A stretch of 64,000 bases of DNA from Rhodoferax mekongensis (GTDB lineage Bacteria; Pseudomonadota; Gammaproteobacteria; Burkholderiales; Burkholderiaceae_C), in NCBI RefSeq assembly GCF_032191775.1, contig NZ_CP132507.1, forward strand, positions 2,381,001-2,445,000, written 5' to 3'. The notes under the pieces were generated by a model. It was given only the letters and a program-made list of their open reading frames with translations, had not been told where the DNA came from and did not search any database. Each line of letters opens with the position of its first letter. Positions within the stretch are counted from its first letter, which is position 1. The position numbers and the translations under genes were made by a program. Positions 24,630-34,342 of the stretch are shown here, in pieces.

Positions 24630-24660
24630 CAGAGGCGGATTTGAGTCGAATCTGCCTCTG
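24630..24660 (+). terminator. Hairpin after glgP
   Basis: Arms CAGAGGCGGATT (24630-24641) and AATCTGCCTCTG (24649-24660), complementary apart from one G-U pair. No T tract follows on the plus strand, so it may terminate poorly or serve mainly as a 3' end stabiliser for the glg transcript. Confidence 0.55.
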
Positions 24661-24685
24661 GCGCCCGTGTAATATGCGCGGGCAG

Positions 24686-25054
24686 CTATGAATTCAGGAG
24701 CGGTTTGATCCGGTCCCAGAACACGTAGGCGCCCAGTGCAGCGAGGTGCAACCACACCGTCAGCCAATACATCGCCTGAAAACCGGGCTTGACGGTTTTG
24801 TGTCGCAGCATCTGCTGCGCCAGTCGCGCAGCGGGCCAGCCGCCGGCCAAGCCGAACAGGTCCAGCGTGTCTTCTTTAGTTCGCCACTGGCCATTGCGGG
24901 CGGCATGCTTGTCCAACCTGTAAGCAAAGAAGGTGGCTAGGTTTAGCGCAACTCCAAGCCCCAAAACCAAGGGCGGCAGGCGGTGTTGGTAGATGCCCCA
25001 ACCCAACACTGCCGCCCAGAGTGCCGCCAGGGTGGCGGTGGGAAACTGCTTCAA
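24686..25054 (-). CDS. DUF1294 membrane protein
   Basis: A 122-residue protein with about three membrane helices and the DUF1294 signature [23 protein letters not shown] followed by [19 protein letters not shown]. Many DUF1294 proteins carry an N-terminal cold-shock domain; this one does not. Function unknown. Its start overlaps the stop of the yebC-type gene by four bases. Its last bases (24685-24702) match the first 17 positions of the 54-bp repeat, which would make the stop codon repeat-derived. Confidence 0.88.
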   Translation of the reverse strand: MKQFPTATLAALWAAVLGWGIYQHRLPPLVLGLGVALNLATFFAYRLDKHAARNGQWRTKEDTLDLFGLAGGWPAARLAQQMLRHKTVKPGFQAMYWLTVWLHLAALGAYVFWDRIKPLLNS

Positions 25055-25764
25055 CCTGCCAGCGCCACGTACACGTTTTGCACGTCGTCGTTTTCGTCAA
25101 TGGCGGCCAGGAAGGCTTCCACTTCTTCCAGCGCTTCGGCGCTCAGGCTGGTGGGGTCTACAGGGTTTTTGGCCTTGTAGCCCAGCTTCATCGACAGCAC
25201 GTTGAAGCCGAAGTTGGGCAGGGCGCGGGCGACCAGGTCCAGGTCGGCGGGGTCGGTGTAGAACACGGTGTTGCCTTCTTCATCACCGGCTTCAAAGTCT
25301 TGCGCACCGGCTTCAATCGCGGCCACTTCAGCGTCGGAGTCGGCGGCGGTCGGGGCGGCTTCAATCATGCCCAGGTGGTTGAAATCCCACGCCACCGAGC
25401 CGCTGGTGCCTAGCTGGCCTTTGCGGAACAGCACGCGCATTTCAGGGGCAGTGCGCTTCACGTTGTCGGTCAGGCACTCCACCATCACTGCCACTTGGTG
25501 AGGCGCAAAGCCTTCGTAGATAACGTGCTCGTAATTGATGACTTCGCCTGTCAGCCCGGCACCTTTTTTGATGGCACGCTCCAGCGTTTCTTTGGGCATG
25601 GAGACCTTGCGGGCCTGCTCGACCACCAAGCGCAGCTTGGCGTTGGCAGCGGGGTCCGCGCCGCCACGGGCGGCCACTGTAATTTCTTTCACCAGCTTGG
25701 TAAACAGCCGGCCCTTGGCATCGGCCACCAGGGCTTTGCCCTTTGCTTTCCATTGCGCGCCCAT
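25051..25764 (-). CDS. YebC/PmpR (TACO1) family protein, YeeN type
   Basis: A 237-residue cytosolic protein with the family N-terminus [19 protein letters not shown] and the [25 protein letters not shown] helix. The family includes proposed transcription regulators, and recent work assigns translation-factor roles (relief of proline stalling) to YebC-like members. Starting MGAQWK rather than MAGHSKW suggests the YeeN subgroup. Divergent from the kdpD-like gene; forms a two-gene unit with DUF1294. Confidence 0.9.
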   Translation of the reverse strand: MGAQWKAKGKALVADAKGRLFTKLVKEITVAARGGADPAANAKLRLVVEQARKVSMPKETLERAIKKGAGLTGEVINYEHVIYEGFAPHQVAVMVECLTDNVKRTAPEMRVLFRKGQLGTSGSVAWDFNHLGMIEAAPTAADSDAEVAAIEAGAQDFEAGDEEGNTVFYTDPADLDLVARALPNFGFNVLSMKLGYKAKNPVDPTSLSAEALEEVEAFLAAIDENDDVQNVYVALAG

Positions 25765-25849
25765 AGCGAGTCTTTCCTTGAGTTGTAAGGCGCGATTTTA
25801 CTTGGGCACTTATGCCATCCTGATACCCGCGGTGATACGCTGCCCCATC

Positions 25850-27364
25850 ATGACAAACAGCCCCACGCTTACTCCCGATAACCGTACTGGCCGATATGCA
25901 GTTTGGCTCCTGGTGCTGCTGGCCGTGCCAACTGGCGTTGGTCTGTTGCTGGACGCGCACATCACCGTCATGACCCAGTCCATGTTGTATGTGCTGGCCG
26001 TGGTGGTCGGCGCCTACGTATTGCCAGCTGCTGCCTCCATGGCCTGCGCGGTGCTGGCGGTGGTGGGTTTGAATTTCTTTTTCGTGCCGCCGCGATGGAC
26101 CTTTGCTGTGGACAGCCAGGAACACTTGGTGGCGCTGGTCGTCATGATGGTGGTGGCACTGGTCATCAGCCAGCTCAGCCAGCGCCTGCGCCGCAACACG
26201 GCACTGGCCCGTTTGCATGCCCGCCGTGCCGAGCAGTTGCAAACCCTGGCCTCGCAGCTTTCGCTTTGCACTGACGCCGCTGCCGCAGCCCGCGCAGGCG
26301 CACGGCATGTGGCTCAGGCCTTTGACGGACCTACCGTGCTGGCTCTGCAATCTGACGGGCAACTGTCGGGAGTCGACGCCGCTACAGAGATCACGCCCTC
26401 GATGCAAGACGGTCTGCGTGCGGCCATGCGTGAAGCGGCAGTGTTGGGGCCCGGCACCGGACGCTGGCCCGGCTTGAATGCCTGGTACCTGCCCTTGGGA
26501 AGCGGGCAGCAAATGTATGGAGCGGTCTGTGTGCAAAACATCGAGGCATCGGATGACGCAGGACGGGAACATGCCCAAGCCCTCAGTGCTTTGCTCGCCC
26601 AAGCCCTGGAGCGTTTGCGCTTGGGCCGCGAGATGGCCATGGCCAACGAACGCAACACCCGTCAGCAACTGCAAAACACCTTCCTGGCGGCCGTATCGCA
26701 CGACTTGCGTACACCCCTCGCAGCCATGGTAGGCAATGCCAGTTCACTGCTCACCCAGCGCGACAAGATGACGACGGATGAGCAAGCCACCTTGCTGGAC
26801 GGTATCGTGCTCTCGGCCACCCATTTGTCGCGCCTCACCGAAAACACCTTGCAGCTCGTGCAACTGGCCAACAGCGACCAGCCTCTGGCGCTGGATTGGG
26901 AATCGATGGAAGAGATTGCCGGTGCTTGTGTGGCGCGTCATCGGCAGGCGGGTGGAGAAACACGCTTGCGCTTGCATTTGGCTGCGGGTCTCCCGCTGGT
27001 GCGGGTGAATGCCGTGTTGATAGCGCAGCTTTTGGACAACCTGTTGGATAACGCCCTGAAATACAGCGAAGACGCGGTGGACCTCAAAGTGCGCGTGTAT
27101 AACGGCCACATGCAGATCCTGGTGCAGGACCGTGGCCCTGTAATTCCCAAAGAATTGCAGACGCAAATCTTTGAACCTTATTCCCGCGGCGATCGGTCAG
27201 GAAAACAGGGCGCGGGTTTGGGTTTGGCGCTGTGCCGCGCTATCGTGCTAGCCCACGGTGGCCGCATCAGCCTGCGGGCCCGCCAAGCAGGCGGCAACAG
27301 CTTCCGGGTGTGCCTGCCTTTGTCGGTTGAGCCAAGCTTGGCACCCTCGGGAGATGCACCATGA
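25850..27364 (+). CDS. KdpD-like sensor histidine kinase lacking the N-terminal KdpD/Usp domains
   Basis: A 504-residue kinase. Residues about 16-115 form the four-helix DUF4118 membrane domain of KdpD, about 130-255 a GAF-like domain, then the dimerisation domain with phospho-acceptor H284 (AAVSHDLRTPLAAM) and a HATPase domain (QLLDNLLDNALKYS, GAGLGLALCRAIV). The roughly 390-residue cytoplasmic KdpD sensor and universal-stress domains of E. coli are absent. The start at ATG 25850 is firm: the frame upstream overlaps yebC and encodes nothing KdpD-like. It overlaps the regulator gene by four bases. Confidence 0.9.
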   Translation: MTNSPTLTPDNRTGRYAVWLLVLLAVPTGVGLLLDAHITVMTQSMLYVLAVVVGAYVLPAAASMACAVLAVVGLNFFFVPPRWTFAVDSQEHLVALVVMMVVALVISQLSQRLRRNTALARLHARRAEQLQTLASQLSLCTDAAAAARAGARHVAQAFDGPTVLALQSDGQLSGVDAATEITPSMQDGLRAAMREAAVLGPGTGRWPGLNAWYLPLGSGQQMYGAVCVQNIEASDDAGREHAQALSALLAQALERLRLGREMAMANERNTRQQLQNTFLAAVSHDLRTPLAAMVGNASSLLTQRDKMTTDEQATLLDGIVLSATHLSRLTENTLQLVQLANSDQPLALDWESMEEIAGACVARHRQAGGETRLRLHLAAGLPLVRVNAVLIAQLLDNLLDNALKYSEDAVDLKVRVYNGHMQILVQDRGPVIPKELQTQIFEPYSRGDRSGKQGAGLGLALCRAIVLAHGGRISLRARQAGGNSFRVCLPLSVEPSLAPSGDAP

Positions 27365-28047
27365 GCTTGCAAGTGCTGGTGGTGGAGGATGATCGCAGCA
27401 TCCGCGAGATGATGCGCCAGGCCCTGAGCCTGGAGGGTTTCACCGTGCGCACGGCGGTGTCGCTGAGTGAGGCCGGCTCCATGGTGGAGAACGCCACGCC
27501 GGACCTGATGTTGCTGGACTTGGGCTTGCCGGACGGCGACGGCGCTGCGCTCTTGCAGCGCGTCCGGCTGACGCACAACTTCCCGGTGCTGGTGGTATCG
27601 GCCCGACACCAAGAGGCGCAAAAAGTGCAGCTGCTGGATGCCGGGGCTGACGACTATCTGGTCAAACCCTTCAGCGTGGCAGAGCTGTTAGCCCGTATCC
27701 GCGTGGCGCTGCGCCACCGGGGCACCACCGTGGCCGCGGCGGTCACGCGCCACACCTTGGATGGGCTGGAGATCGACCTTGAAGCCCGTTCGGTGCACTT
27801 GGCAGGTGCGGCGCTGCACCTCACTCCCACCGAATTCAATCTCCTGGCCCGCCTGGTGCGCAGTGCGGGCAAAGTGGTGACCCACCGGCAACTGCTGCTG
27901 GATGTGTGGGGTGCCGAATTTGTGGACCACACCCACTACCTGCGGCTGTATATGGGGCAGTTGCGCGCCAAGCTGGAGCGCAACCCCGCGGAGCCCCGCC
28001 ACCTGCTGACGGAAGTGGGCGTGGGCTACCGGCTGGCCACGGTGTAG
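27361..28047 (+). CDS. kdpE: KdpE-like response regulator
   Basis: A 228-residue OmpR/PhoB-type regulator. The receiver domain (1-120) has acidic pocket EDD at 9-11, phospho-acceptor D53 ([12 protein letters not shown]) and the KPF lysine. The C-terminal winged helix (about 130-226) has [26 protein letters not shown] and the [15 protein letters not shown] recognition helix typical of KdpE. Translated together with the kinase. The next gene is the potassium transporter kup, its likely target. Confidence 0.9.
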   Translation: MSLQVLVVEDDRSIREMMRQALSLEGFTVRTAVSLSEAGSMVENATPDLMLLDLGLPDGDGAALLQRVRLTHNFPVLVVSARHQEAQKVQLLDAGADDYLVKPFSVAELLARIRVALRHRGTTVAAAVTRHTLDGLEIDLEARSVHLAGAALHLTPTEFNLLARLVRSAGKVVTHRQLLLDVWGAEFVDHTHYLRLYMGQLRAKLERNPAEPRHLLTEVGVGYRLATV

Positions 28048-28123
28048 CCCTCGCACCTATTCCTTATGCGATCCTGATGCGTTCAGGCGCACAGTGAGAG
28101 TCCTCACAACTCTCAAAGAATGT

Positions 28124-30001
28124 ATGCGGAATGCAGAACATCATGGCGGCACTGCCGCGCTGACACTGGGCGCACTGGGTGTGGTGTACGGCGACATAGG
28201 CACCAGCCCGCTCTACACCGTCAAGGAAATCTTCGGACCCGCCACGGGCATCCCGCTGGATGCACAGCACCTCATAGGCGCGGTGTCGGTGGTGTTCTGG
28301 GGCCTCATGCTGGTGGTCACTCTCAAGTACGTGCTACTCATACTGCGTGCGGACAACAACGGGGAGGGCGGCATCATGGCGCTCACCGCCCTGGCGGCCA
28401 AAGCGGCCGGTACCACGCCGCGCCGACGCATCACGCTGCTGCTCATCGGGGTCATGGGGGCAGCCCTTTTCTATGGGGACAGTGTGCTGACGCCCGCCGT
28501 GTCGGTGTTGAGTGCGGTGGAGGGCTTGGAAGTGATTACCCCTGCGTTCAAGCCTTATGTGCTGCCTATCTGCACCGGTGTGTTGATCGCGCTGTTCGCA
28601 TTCCAGCGATTCGGCACCTCGGCAGTAGGCAAATTTTTCGGACCGGTGATCGTGGTGTGGTTCGGCGTGTTGGCAGCGACGGGGGTGGCCCAAATTGCGC
28701 AGGAGCCAGCCATACTTGCGGCACTGAATCCTCTAAACGCATTCTCGTTTCTCGCGGCACAGGGTTGGCACCTCTTTGTGGCTTTGGGTGCCATTGTTCT
28801 AGCTTTCACCGGCGCCGAGGCGCTGTACGCCGATATGGGGCATTTCGGCAAGCGTCCTATCCAATGGGCGTGGACCGGCCTAGTGCTGCCAGCGCTGGCC
28901 ATCCATTACATGGGCCAGGGCGCTTTGTTGATGCGTGACCCTTCTGCCCTGGAAAGTCCGTTTTTTCGCATGTTTCCTGAAGCCTGGCTGATTCCTGCCG
29001 TGGTTCTGGCGACGCTCGCAACGGTGATTGCTTCGCAAGCCGTAATTTCCGGATGCTATTCCATGACCCGCCAGGCCATGCAGCTGGGGCTTTTGCCACG
29101 CATGCAGGTTATCAACACTTCTGCCAAAGAGGCTGGCCAGATCTACATGCCCGGGGTGAACTGGTTATTGCTGGTGGCCGTATTGCTGGCGGTGTTCGGG
29201 TTCGGCAGCTCGTCGGCCATGGCCGCCGCCTATGGCATCGCAGTCACTGTGACCATGTTGATTACGACGGTGCTGACCTTCTTTGTTGTGCGCCAGGGCT
29301 GGCGTCTGCCCTTGCCGCTGGCGATAGCGTCGACTGCCTTTTTCATCATCGTGGACGGCATGCTGGTGGTGGCTTGTTCGCTCAAGTTCTTTCAAGGTGG
29401 TTGGTTCCCCTTGGTCATGGGCGCGGCTATCTTCATGGTGATGGCCACATGGCGTCGCGGACGCGAACTCTTGTTGAGTTCCTTGCGTCAGGACGATCCT
29501 GAACTCTTGCCTTTTGTGCAGTCGCTGAGCCAGGACAGCATGCATCTGGTGCCCCGCACCGCCGTGTACGCCGTGGCCAACCCGGACACGGTACCCCAAG
29601 CCTTGATGCACAACCTCAAGCACAACCAGGTGCTACATGAGCGCAACATCATCCTGACGGTGGTCTTCCATGACGTGCCCTGGATTCCATTTGAAGAGCG
29701 CGTCAAGGTGCAGCCGCTGGTCAGTGGCTTCTGGCGGGTCGAGGTGCACTACGGTTTCAAAAACAATCCGGACATCCCGCAGGCCCTTGAGCTGTGCAAG
29801 GCGCATGGCATTGCCATCAACCTGTTTGAAACTTCGTACTTCTTGAGCCGGGAAATTGTGGTGCCTACCAAGGGGCACGGTATGGCTTTGTGGCGCGAGC
29901 GCATGTTTGCCCTCATGTCACGCAATGCCGGCAATGCAGCGGACTTCTTCCGCCTGCCCGACAACTGTGTGGTGGAGCTCGGAACACGGGTGCAGATTTA
30001 A
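28124..30001 (+). CDS. kup: Kup-family potassium transporter
   Basis: About 625 residues; low-affinity K+/H+ symporter of the inner membrane with some 12 helices and a soluble C-terminal tail (about 460-625). The family signature [20 protein letters not shown] is at the N-terminus, and [13 protein letters not shown] and [21 protein letters not shown] follow. I use ATG 28124; a GTG at 28094 is an alternative start. It lies 76 bases after kdpE with no terminator visible between, so control by the adjacent two-component pair is likely. Confidence 0.94.
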   Translation: MRNAEHHGGTAALTLGALGVVYGDIGTSPLYTVKEIFGPATGIPLDAQHLIGAVSVVFWGLMLVVTLKYVLLILRADNNGEGGIMALTALAAKAAGTTPRRRITLLLIGVMGAALFYGDSVLTPAVSVLSAVEGLEVITPAFKPYVLPICTGVLIALFAFQRFGTSAVGKFFGPVIVVWFGVLAATGVAQIAQEPAILAALNPLNAFSFLAAQGWHLFVALGAIVLAFTGAEALYADMGHFGKRPIQWAWTGLVLPALAIHYMGQGALLMRDPSALESPFFRMFPEAWLIPAVVLATLATVIASQAVISGCYSMTRQAMQLGLLPRMQVINTSAKEAGQIYMPGVNWLLLVAVLLAVFGFGSSSAMAAAYGIAVTVTMLITTVLTFFVVRQGWRLPLPLAIASTAFFIIVDGMLVVACSLKFFQGGWFPLVMGAAIFMVMATWRRGRELLLSSLRQDDPELLPFVQSLSQDSMHLVPRTAVYAVANPDTVPQALMHNLKHNQVLHERNIILTVVFHDVPWIPFEERVKVQPLVSGFWRVEVHYGFKNNPDIPQALELCKAHGIAINLFETSYFLSREIVVPTKGHGMALWRERMFALMSRNAGNAADFFRLPDNCVVELGTRVQI

Positions 30002-30010
30002 AGGCAGGGG

Positions 30011-31096
30011 CTAGGGGCGGGCCGTGGGGCCTTGCAGCACGGGCTTGGGCGCGCTACGCCACTGCTCGATACGCTGCTCCACCTGGGTGTGAAACAGGTA
30101 GCTCACGCCTAGCGCTACAAACCAGCTGCCGGCGATGAAGAAAAGGGCGGCATCGCCGTCTTCCCAGCCCAACTCGGCCCAAGCGGCATTGGCCAACAGC
30201 AGCACCGAGTAGTGCACCAGAAAGAGTGCATACGAAGTGCGGCTGAGTTGACCCAATAAGTAGTCCAGCCACCGGGGCAGCCGCAGCTGCCAACTGCCGA
30301 AACTGGCCAGCACGGCTGACACGCTGATGGCCAGGGCCATGCGCTCGCGGAAGTTCACCGTAAGCGATGCCAAGCCCGCGCTCAAGGCAGTGGCATAGAG
30401 CACGATGGCATAGAGTCCATGGCGAGCCCGCAGCCCGGCCCACCAGGCCAAGGCACCCAGGCCATAAGCACCGAAGAAGTACAAGGCCCACGCATCCCAG
30501 CTGGCATCGGTGTTGAACCAGGTTACCGAGGCGATACACAGCAGTGCCACCAAGCCCATGCTGAGCCAGCGTTTGCCCCGGCTCACCCAAAGCAGCAATG
30601 CCAGAGCCGCGTACAGCTGGAAGTCAATGGCCACGTACCACACGCCCGCCGAGAGCGACTCCACATCCAGCACGCTGTGCAGCAAGCTGGCGTGGGCCAA
30701 AAACTGGGTGAAAGTGGGCGCGGCGGGTACCACTGCCGTGTCCAGAAATGGACGTGCCAGCGCCGAGCACAGCACGGTGAGCAGCAGTGCAGCCACAAAG
30801 GGGAACGCCAGCCGCACGTAGCGCTGCCACAGGCCCATCAGCATGGCGGTGGCGGGTCGTTTGGTCAGGGCGAAGCTGCGTGCGGCAAGGTAACCGGCGA
30901 CCACCAGAAAGACTTGCACGGCCATGCGGGCGTTGTCATAGAGCCAAGCCATCACATCGGGCAGAGCGTCCGACGCGGCTTCAGACAAAGGCCCGTAGGC
31001 CGAAAAGTGATGCAGCACGATGCACTGGGCTGCAACGACTTTGAGGATATCGATCAGGCGGAACTGGTGGTGGGCGGGCAGGCGAACAGCGGTCAT
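30011..31096 (-). CDS. Acyltransferase-3 (OafA/WecH type) membrane protein
   Basis: A 361-residue inner-membrane protein with about ten helices and the acyltransferase-3 start FRLIDILKVVAAQCIVLHHFSAYG, where the HH pair near residue 30 is the usual catalytic site, followed by a VQVFLVVAGYLAARS segment. Such proteins O-acetylate sugars of polysaccharides or glycolipids. No polysaccharide genes adjoin it, so the acceptor is unknown. ATG 31096 was chosen; a TTG at 31108 is possible. Confidence 0.85.
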   Translation of the reverse strand: MTAVRLPAHHQFRLIDILKVVAAQCIVLHHFSAYGPLSEAASDALPDVMAWLYDNARMAVQVFLVVAGYLAARSFALTKRPATAMLMGLWQRYVRLAFPFVAALLLTVLCSALARPFLDTAVVPAAPTFTQFLAHASLLHSVLDVESLSAGVWYVAIDFQLYAALALLLWVSRGKRWLSMGLVALLCIASVTWFNTDASWDAWALYFFGAYGLGALAWWAGLRARHGLYAIVLYATALSAGLASLTVNFRERMALAISVSAVLASFGSWQLRLPRWLDYLLGQLSRTSYALFLVHYSVLLLANAAWAELGWEDGDAALFFIAGSWFVALGVSYLFHTQVEQRIEQWRSAPKPVLQGPTARP

Positions 31097-31104
31097 CAAT
31101 GCAA

Positions 31105-31127
31105 GCAAAAAAGGCCCCGCCGGCCTC
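31105..31127 (-). terminator. Rho-independent terminator after the CoA-transferase gene
   Basis: Read on the minus strand, AGGCC-GGCGG-GGCCT is followed at once by six T, directly after the CoA-transferase stop codon (31129-31131). It separates that gene from the acyltransferase gene downstream. Confidence 0.8.
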
Positions 31128-31128
31128 T

Positions 31129-32046
31129 TTAAGCCAGCGTGAACAAGGGTATGTCTTTGGATGTGGCAAGCGCATCAAGCTGCTTGCGGGTTTTGCCGGC
31201 CACAAAAGCGGCAACGGCGGCATGGGTCTCCGGGGAGAACATGGCCAAGGGGTGCGATTGTCGCAGACCCGCGGCCTCAGCCAGCGCCTTGGAAAAATGC
31301 GGCTCCAGCGCTGCAAGTGCCACGCGCCCGTCCTTGCAAGGGTAGACGCGGTAGCCTGCATGGCTTCCGCCCACTGCAGAACCCGGCAATGTGAGACCCC
31401 AGCTGCGGGGCAGGGCGAGGTAAGCGGCCGCCTCGGAGAGGGCGACTTCCAGATACACACCTTTACCTTTTTGGTGCTGGTGCAACCGGGTTTGCAGCAC
31501 GGCTTCGCTGGTCATGAGCGAGCCGCCCATGTCGGCATACAGGGTAGGGGGCAAGTCGAGGCCGGTCACCAGGCCGTTTTCTGCCAGGTAGGTCAGGTCG
31601 TGTCCGGGCTCTTCGGCTCGCTCGCCCGGTGCCCCCACGATGGCGACCATGGAGAGCCGGGGGTACCGCTTACGCAGGGCCTTCCATTCCATCCCGAGTT
31701 TTTTGAGCGCACTGGGCCGGAAGGAGGTGAGCAGCACGTCGGCCTTGGCCAGTTCTTTGTGCAGTGCCTGCTGGCCTTTCTCGGTTTTGAGGTCGGCGGC
31801 CAGCACCCGCATGCCGCGGTGCATCTGGTCATAGGCTTTGCGGTTGTACAGGCCCATGGGGTCGCCAGACGACCCGACCGGTGCGCCTGCGGGGGCGGGG
31901 GGCTCCAGCTTGACGCAGGTTGCACCCATGTCAAGGCAGCGCATCAGCGCAGCCGGCCCCGGCAGGTTGAGTGCCAGGCTCAGTATGCGGGTGCCCTTGA
32001 GCGGGCGGATGATTTTGGCGGGTGTGGCGGCAATAGGTTCGGGCAT
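31129..32046 (-). CDS. CaiB/BaiF family protein, alpha-methylacyl-CoA racemase-like
   Basis: A 305-residue class III CoA-transferase-fold protein. Residues PLKGTRILSLALNLPGPAALMRCLDMGATCVKLEPP give the Rossmann start. H149 in EPGHDLTYLAENG and D172 in LYADMGGSL occupy the places of the His/Asp pair of alpha-methylacyl-CoA racemase, so racemisation of a 2-methylacyl-CoA is the best guess. It is shorter than the usual 360-400 residues, lacking part of the C-terminal region. It has its own terminator. Confidence 0.82.
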   Translation of the reverse strand: MPEPIAATPAKIIRPLKGTRILSLALNLPGPAALMRCLDMGATCVKLEPPAPAGAPVGSSGDPMGLYNRKAYDQMHRGMRVLAADLKTEKGQQALHKELAKADVLLTSFRPSALKKLGMEWKALRKRYPRLSMVAIVGAPGERAEEPGHDLTYLAENGLVTGLDLPPTLYADMGGSLMTSEAVLQTRLHQHQKGKGVYLEVALSEAAAYLALPRSWGLTLPGSAVGGSHAGYRVYPCKDGRVALAALEPHFSKALAEAAGLRQSHPLAMFSPETHAAVAAFVAGKTRKQLDALATSKDIPLFTLA

Positions 32047-32052
32047 GGTTTT

Positions 32053-32106
32053 GCTATCAAAAAAGAAGCTGTTCGCGCATATTCTGCCTGCGCTGGAGGC
32101 TTATTT
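32053..32106 (+). repeat. 54-bp dispersed repeat, intergenic
   Basis: A full-length copy opening GCTATCAAAAAAGAAGCTG and containing TTCGCGCATATTC and GCGCTGGAGGC. It fills the gap between the CoA-transferase start (32046) and the flavodoxin stop (32108). Confidence 0.85.
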
Positions 32107-32107
32107 G

Positions 32108-32566
32108 TTATGTAAGTGTCGCCAACTGGACGGCCCAGGTCTTGAGCCACTCCACTGCGTCTTCCTCGGGCTGCATCGTCTCCATCGCGTCAATCTCGCA
32201 GATGTCGCCCACTCGGCGGGCACCCAAGTCTTGCAGCTTGGCGTCAAACTGTTTGCCGCCGCCAAGAAAGCTGTCGCCATAGCTGCTATCCCCCAAGGCG
32301 ACCAGACCGTAGCGGACATGGCCCAGGAACTTGGCCTCAGTGTCCAGGCTGTTGAGCAGTCCGGCGGCGTTGGGAGGCACATCGCCCACCCCGGTGGTGG
32401 ACGTGCAAACGATAAAGACGCCAGGGGCATCGAACGCACTGATGGTGAGCCCGTCCATGGGCAGGATGTCGATGGTGGCGTCTATGTCGTCCACACAGAA
32501 TTGCAGGGCTTGGGCGACGCTGCTGGCATTGCCATTGACCGTGCCGACAAGAATCGTGATTTGCAT
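32108..32566 (-). CDS. Flavodoxin (MioC-like)
   Basis: A 152-residue FMN-binding electron carrier. The phosphate-binding loop is VGTVNGNASSVAQ near residues 7-19, and the isoalloxazine-flanking loops are CTSTTGVGDVPPNA and GLVALGDSSYGDSFLGGG, the latter as in MioC and sulfite-reductase flavodoxin domains. ATG 32566 was chosen since the phosphate loop must lie close to the N-terminus. Redox partner unknown. Confidence 0.9.
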   Translation of the reverse strand: MQITILVGTVNGNASSVAQALQFCVDDIDATIDILPMDGLTISAFDAPGVFIVCTSTTGVGDVPPNAAGLLNSLDTEAKFLGHVRYGLVALGDSSYGDSFLGGGKQFDAKLQDLGARRVGDICEIDAMETMQPEEDAVEWLKTWAVQLATLT

Positions 32567-32663
32567 GGCAGTAGTTGGGGGTGAAGGGCAGTTGGCAGGG
32601 ATGATAGGGGCAATAATGGCGGCCTCTCCCGGCAACGGGATTCCCGTCATTTGCAGGTGCCCC

Positions 32664-33737
32664 GTGACCCAAGCCCCCCATCCCCAACTCGGCTTCTCTT
32701 TTTTGGCTGAATTGCCCACGCTCGATCTGGAGCCGCCCAAGCGTGCCACTCGCAATTCCAAGGCAGCCAAAGTCGCCAAACCCGTGACACCTGCAGCCAC
32801 GGTGACGACGCCTATGGATGTGGAAGCCATGGCCCGCGCGCTGGAGGCGCACCCGGACTACAAGCTGCTGCGCAGGTTGAAGCCCTGCCTGAATTGGCCC
32901 GGCGCAGCGCCGGGCGAGGTGAAAACCATTCTGGTGCTGGACACGGAAACCACAGGCTTGGATCAGGCCAAAGAAAAGATCATCGAACTCGCACTATTGA
33001 GGGTTGATATCGACACCGCCACGGGCTTGCCCGTGGGCCCCGTGCAGGTGTATGACGGCTTGGAGGACCCGGGCAAAGCCATTCCCCCCGAGGTGGTGGC
33101 TATCACCGGTATTCAGGATGCGGATGTGCGGGGCCAAACACTGGACGAGGCGCGCGTGGCAGAGCTCATGCAAGAGGTGGATGTGGTCATCGCCCACAAC
33201 GCAGGGTTTGACCGTCCGTTTGTGGAGAGCCGCCTGCCGGCCTTTGCGGCGCTGCCCTGGGCGTGCTCGTTTGCTGATCTGGATTGGAAGTCAATGGGCC
33301 GCAGCTCCGCCAAACTGGAGAGCCTGGCGCAAGAGCTGGGCTTGTTTTACGACGCACACCGCGCTGAGATGGATTGCCACGCCTTGCTGGCAGTGTTAGC
33401 CGCCCCTTTGCCGCAAATCCAGCCAGCACTCTCGGGCGCAACCCGCACCGGCTTGGCCCATTTGCTGCAGTCCGCGCGCAACCCGAGCTATCGCTTAAGC
33501 GCGACGAACGCACCGTTTGAAGCCAAGGACCTGCTCAAAGCACGGGGCTACCGTTGGAATGCCGATCAGCGTGTGTGGGCCACCCGTTTGAGTGACGACG
33601 CTGCGTTACATGCAGAGTTTGATTGGCTGCGTCAGCAGGTCTATCACGGCCGGCACGCTGCGGTGCAGGTCGAGAAGATGGATGCATTGACGAAGTACTC
33701 CAGCCGCAGCGGTCAGACGACCCATCAACAGCTGTAA
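32664..33737 (+). CDS. DEDDh 3'-5' exonuclease (DnaQ-like)
   Basis: About 357 residues. The exonuclease core (about 90-260) has ExoI VLDTETTGLD, ExoII HNAGFDRPFVESR and ExoIII HRAEMDCHALL, i.e. the DEDDh set. It resembles the proofreading epsilon subunit but carries an N-terminal basic region and a C-terminal segment (about 280-340, ARGYRWNADQRVWATRL) that looks like a small DUF3820/ssDNA-binding-type motif. The start is uncertain: GTG 32664 gives the full N-terminus, ATG 32815 a shorter one. Probably a repair or RNA/DNA-trimming nuclease. Confidence 0.82.
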   Translation: MTQAPHPQLGFSFLAELPTLDLEPPKRATRNSKAAKVAKPVTPAATVTTPMDVEAMARALEAHPDYKLLRRLKPCLNWPGAAPGEVKTILVLDTETTGLDQAKEKIIELALLRVDIDTATGLPVGPVQVYDGLEDPGKAIPPEVVAITGIQDADVRGQTLDEARVAELMQEVDVVIAHNAGFDRPFVESRLPAFAALPWACSFADLDWKSMGRSSAKLESLAQELGLFYDAHRAEMDCHALLAVLAAPLPQIQPALSGATRTGLAHLLQSARNPSYRLSATNAPFEAKDLLKARGYRWNADQRVWATRLSDDAALHAEFDWLRQQVYHGRHAAVQVEKMDALTKYSSRSGQTTHQQL

Positions 33738-33748
33738 GGCGTCAGCGC

Positions 33749-34330
33749 ATGAACTGCCAACTGCTCAGTGTGCAAACCGGCACTGCCCGCAAGGTGCAGA
33801 TCCAGGGGCGAAGCATTCTGACGGCGATCCGCAAAACCGCGGTGACCGGCCCGGTGCCGGTGATGCCTCTGGGGCTGTTGGGCGACGAACAGGCCGACCC
33901 GTCGGTTCACGGGGGCTTGGACAAGGCGGTCTACGCCTATCCCTCAGAACACTACGAGTTCTGGCGCGAGGCGCGTCGGGAGGCGGGCGTGGCCGACATC
34001 GATGATCAACTGCCCTTCGGTGCCATGGGGGAGAACCTCACGTTGTCCGGTCTGCTGGAGCAGGATGTGTGGGTGGGCGATGTGCTGCGGTTTCAACACT
34101 GTGCCTTGCGGGTGGTTCAGCCGCGGGAGCCGTGCTTCAAGTTCAATGCGGCAATGGGCTTCAGCTCGGCGGTGAAAGCCATGGCCCTGAGCGGGCGCTG
34201 CGGGTTTTACCTTGCAGTGGATGCGCCCGGCACTTTGGAAGCGGGCGAGTCTTTCACAGTGCAGCCCGGGCCCCGGCAGATGGGCATCCCCGAGCTGTTC
34301 AAGGCCAAGTTGTTCAAGCACCTGCGCTAG
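33749..34330 (+). CDS. MOSC-domain protein (YiiM-like)
   Basis: A 193-residue molybdenum-cofactor sulfurase C-terminal domain protein. Motifs: GLLGDEQADPSVHGGLDKAVYAYPSEHYEFW, GENLTLSG, and the conserved Cys in VVQPREPCFKFN. YiiM-type proteins reduce N-hydroxylated substrates with Mo cofactor; this reaction is inferred from family. It follows the exonuclease gene by 11 bases and may be cotranscribed. ATG 33749 opens the MOSC fold. Confidence 0.88.
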   Translation: MNCQLLSVQTGTARKVQIQGRSILTAIRKTAVTGPVPVMPLGLLGDEQADPSVHGGLDKAVYAYPSEHYEFWREARREAGVADIDDQLPFGAMGENLTLSGLLEQDVWVGDVLRFQHCALRVVQPREPCFKFNAAMGFSSAVKAMALSGRCGFYLAVDAPGTLEAGESFTVQPGPRQMGIPELFKAKLFKHLR

Positions 34331-34342
34331 TGCGCAGGATGC

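Noticed and set aside
25535..25849. N-terminal extension of the KdpD-like kinase, which might have been the missing KdpD domain or a frameshifted remnant
   Set aside because: The extension overlaps yebC antisense and encodes nothing like the KdpD sensor; the kinase simply starts at 25850.
30095..30125. GCTACAAACCAGCTGCCGGCGA inside the acyltransferase gene as a repeat copy
   Set aside because: The match stops after the first 20 bases and the A-rich run is absent; the gene's reading there is normal for its family.
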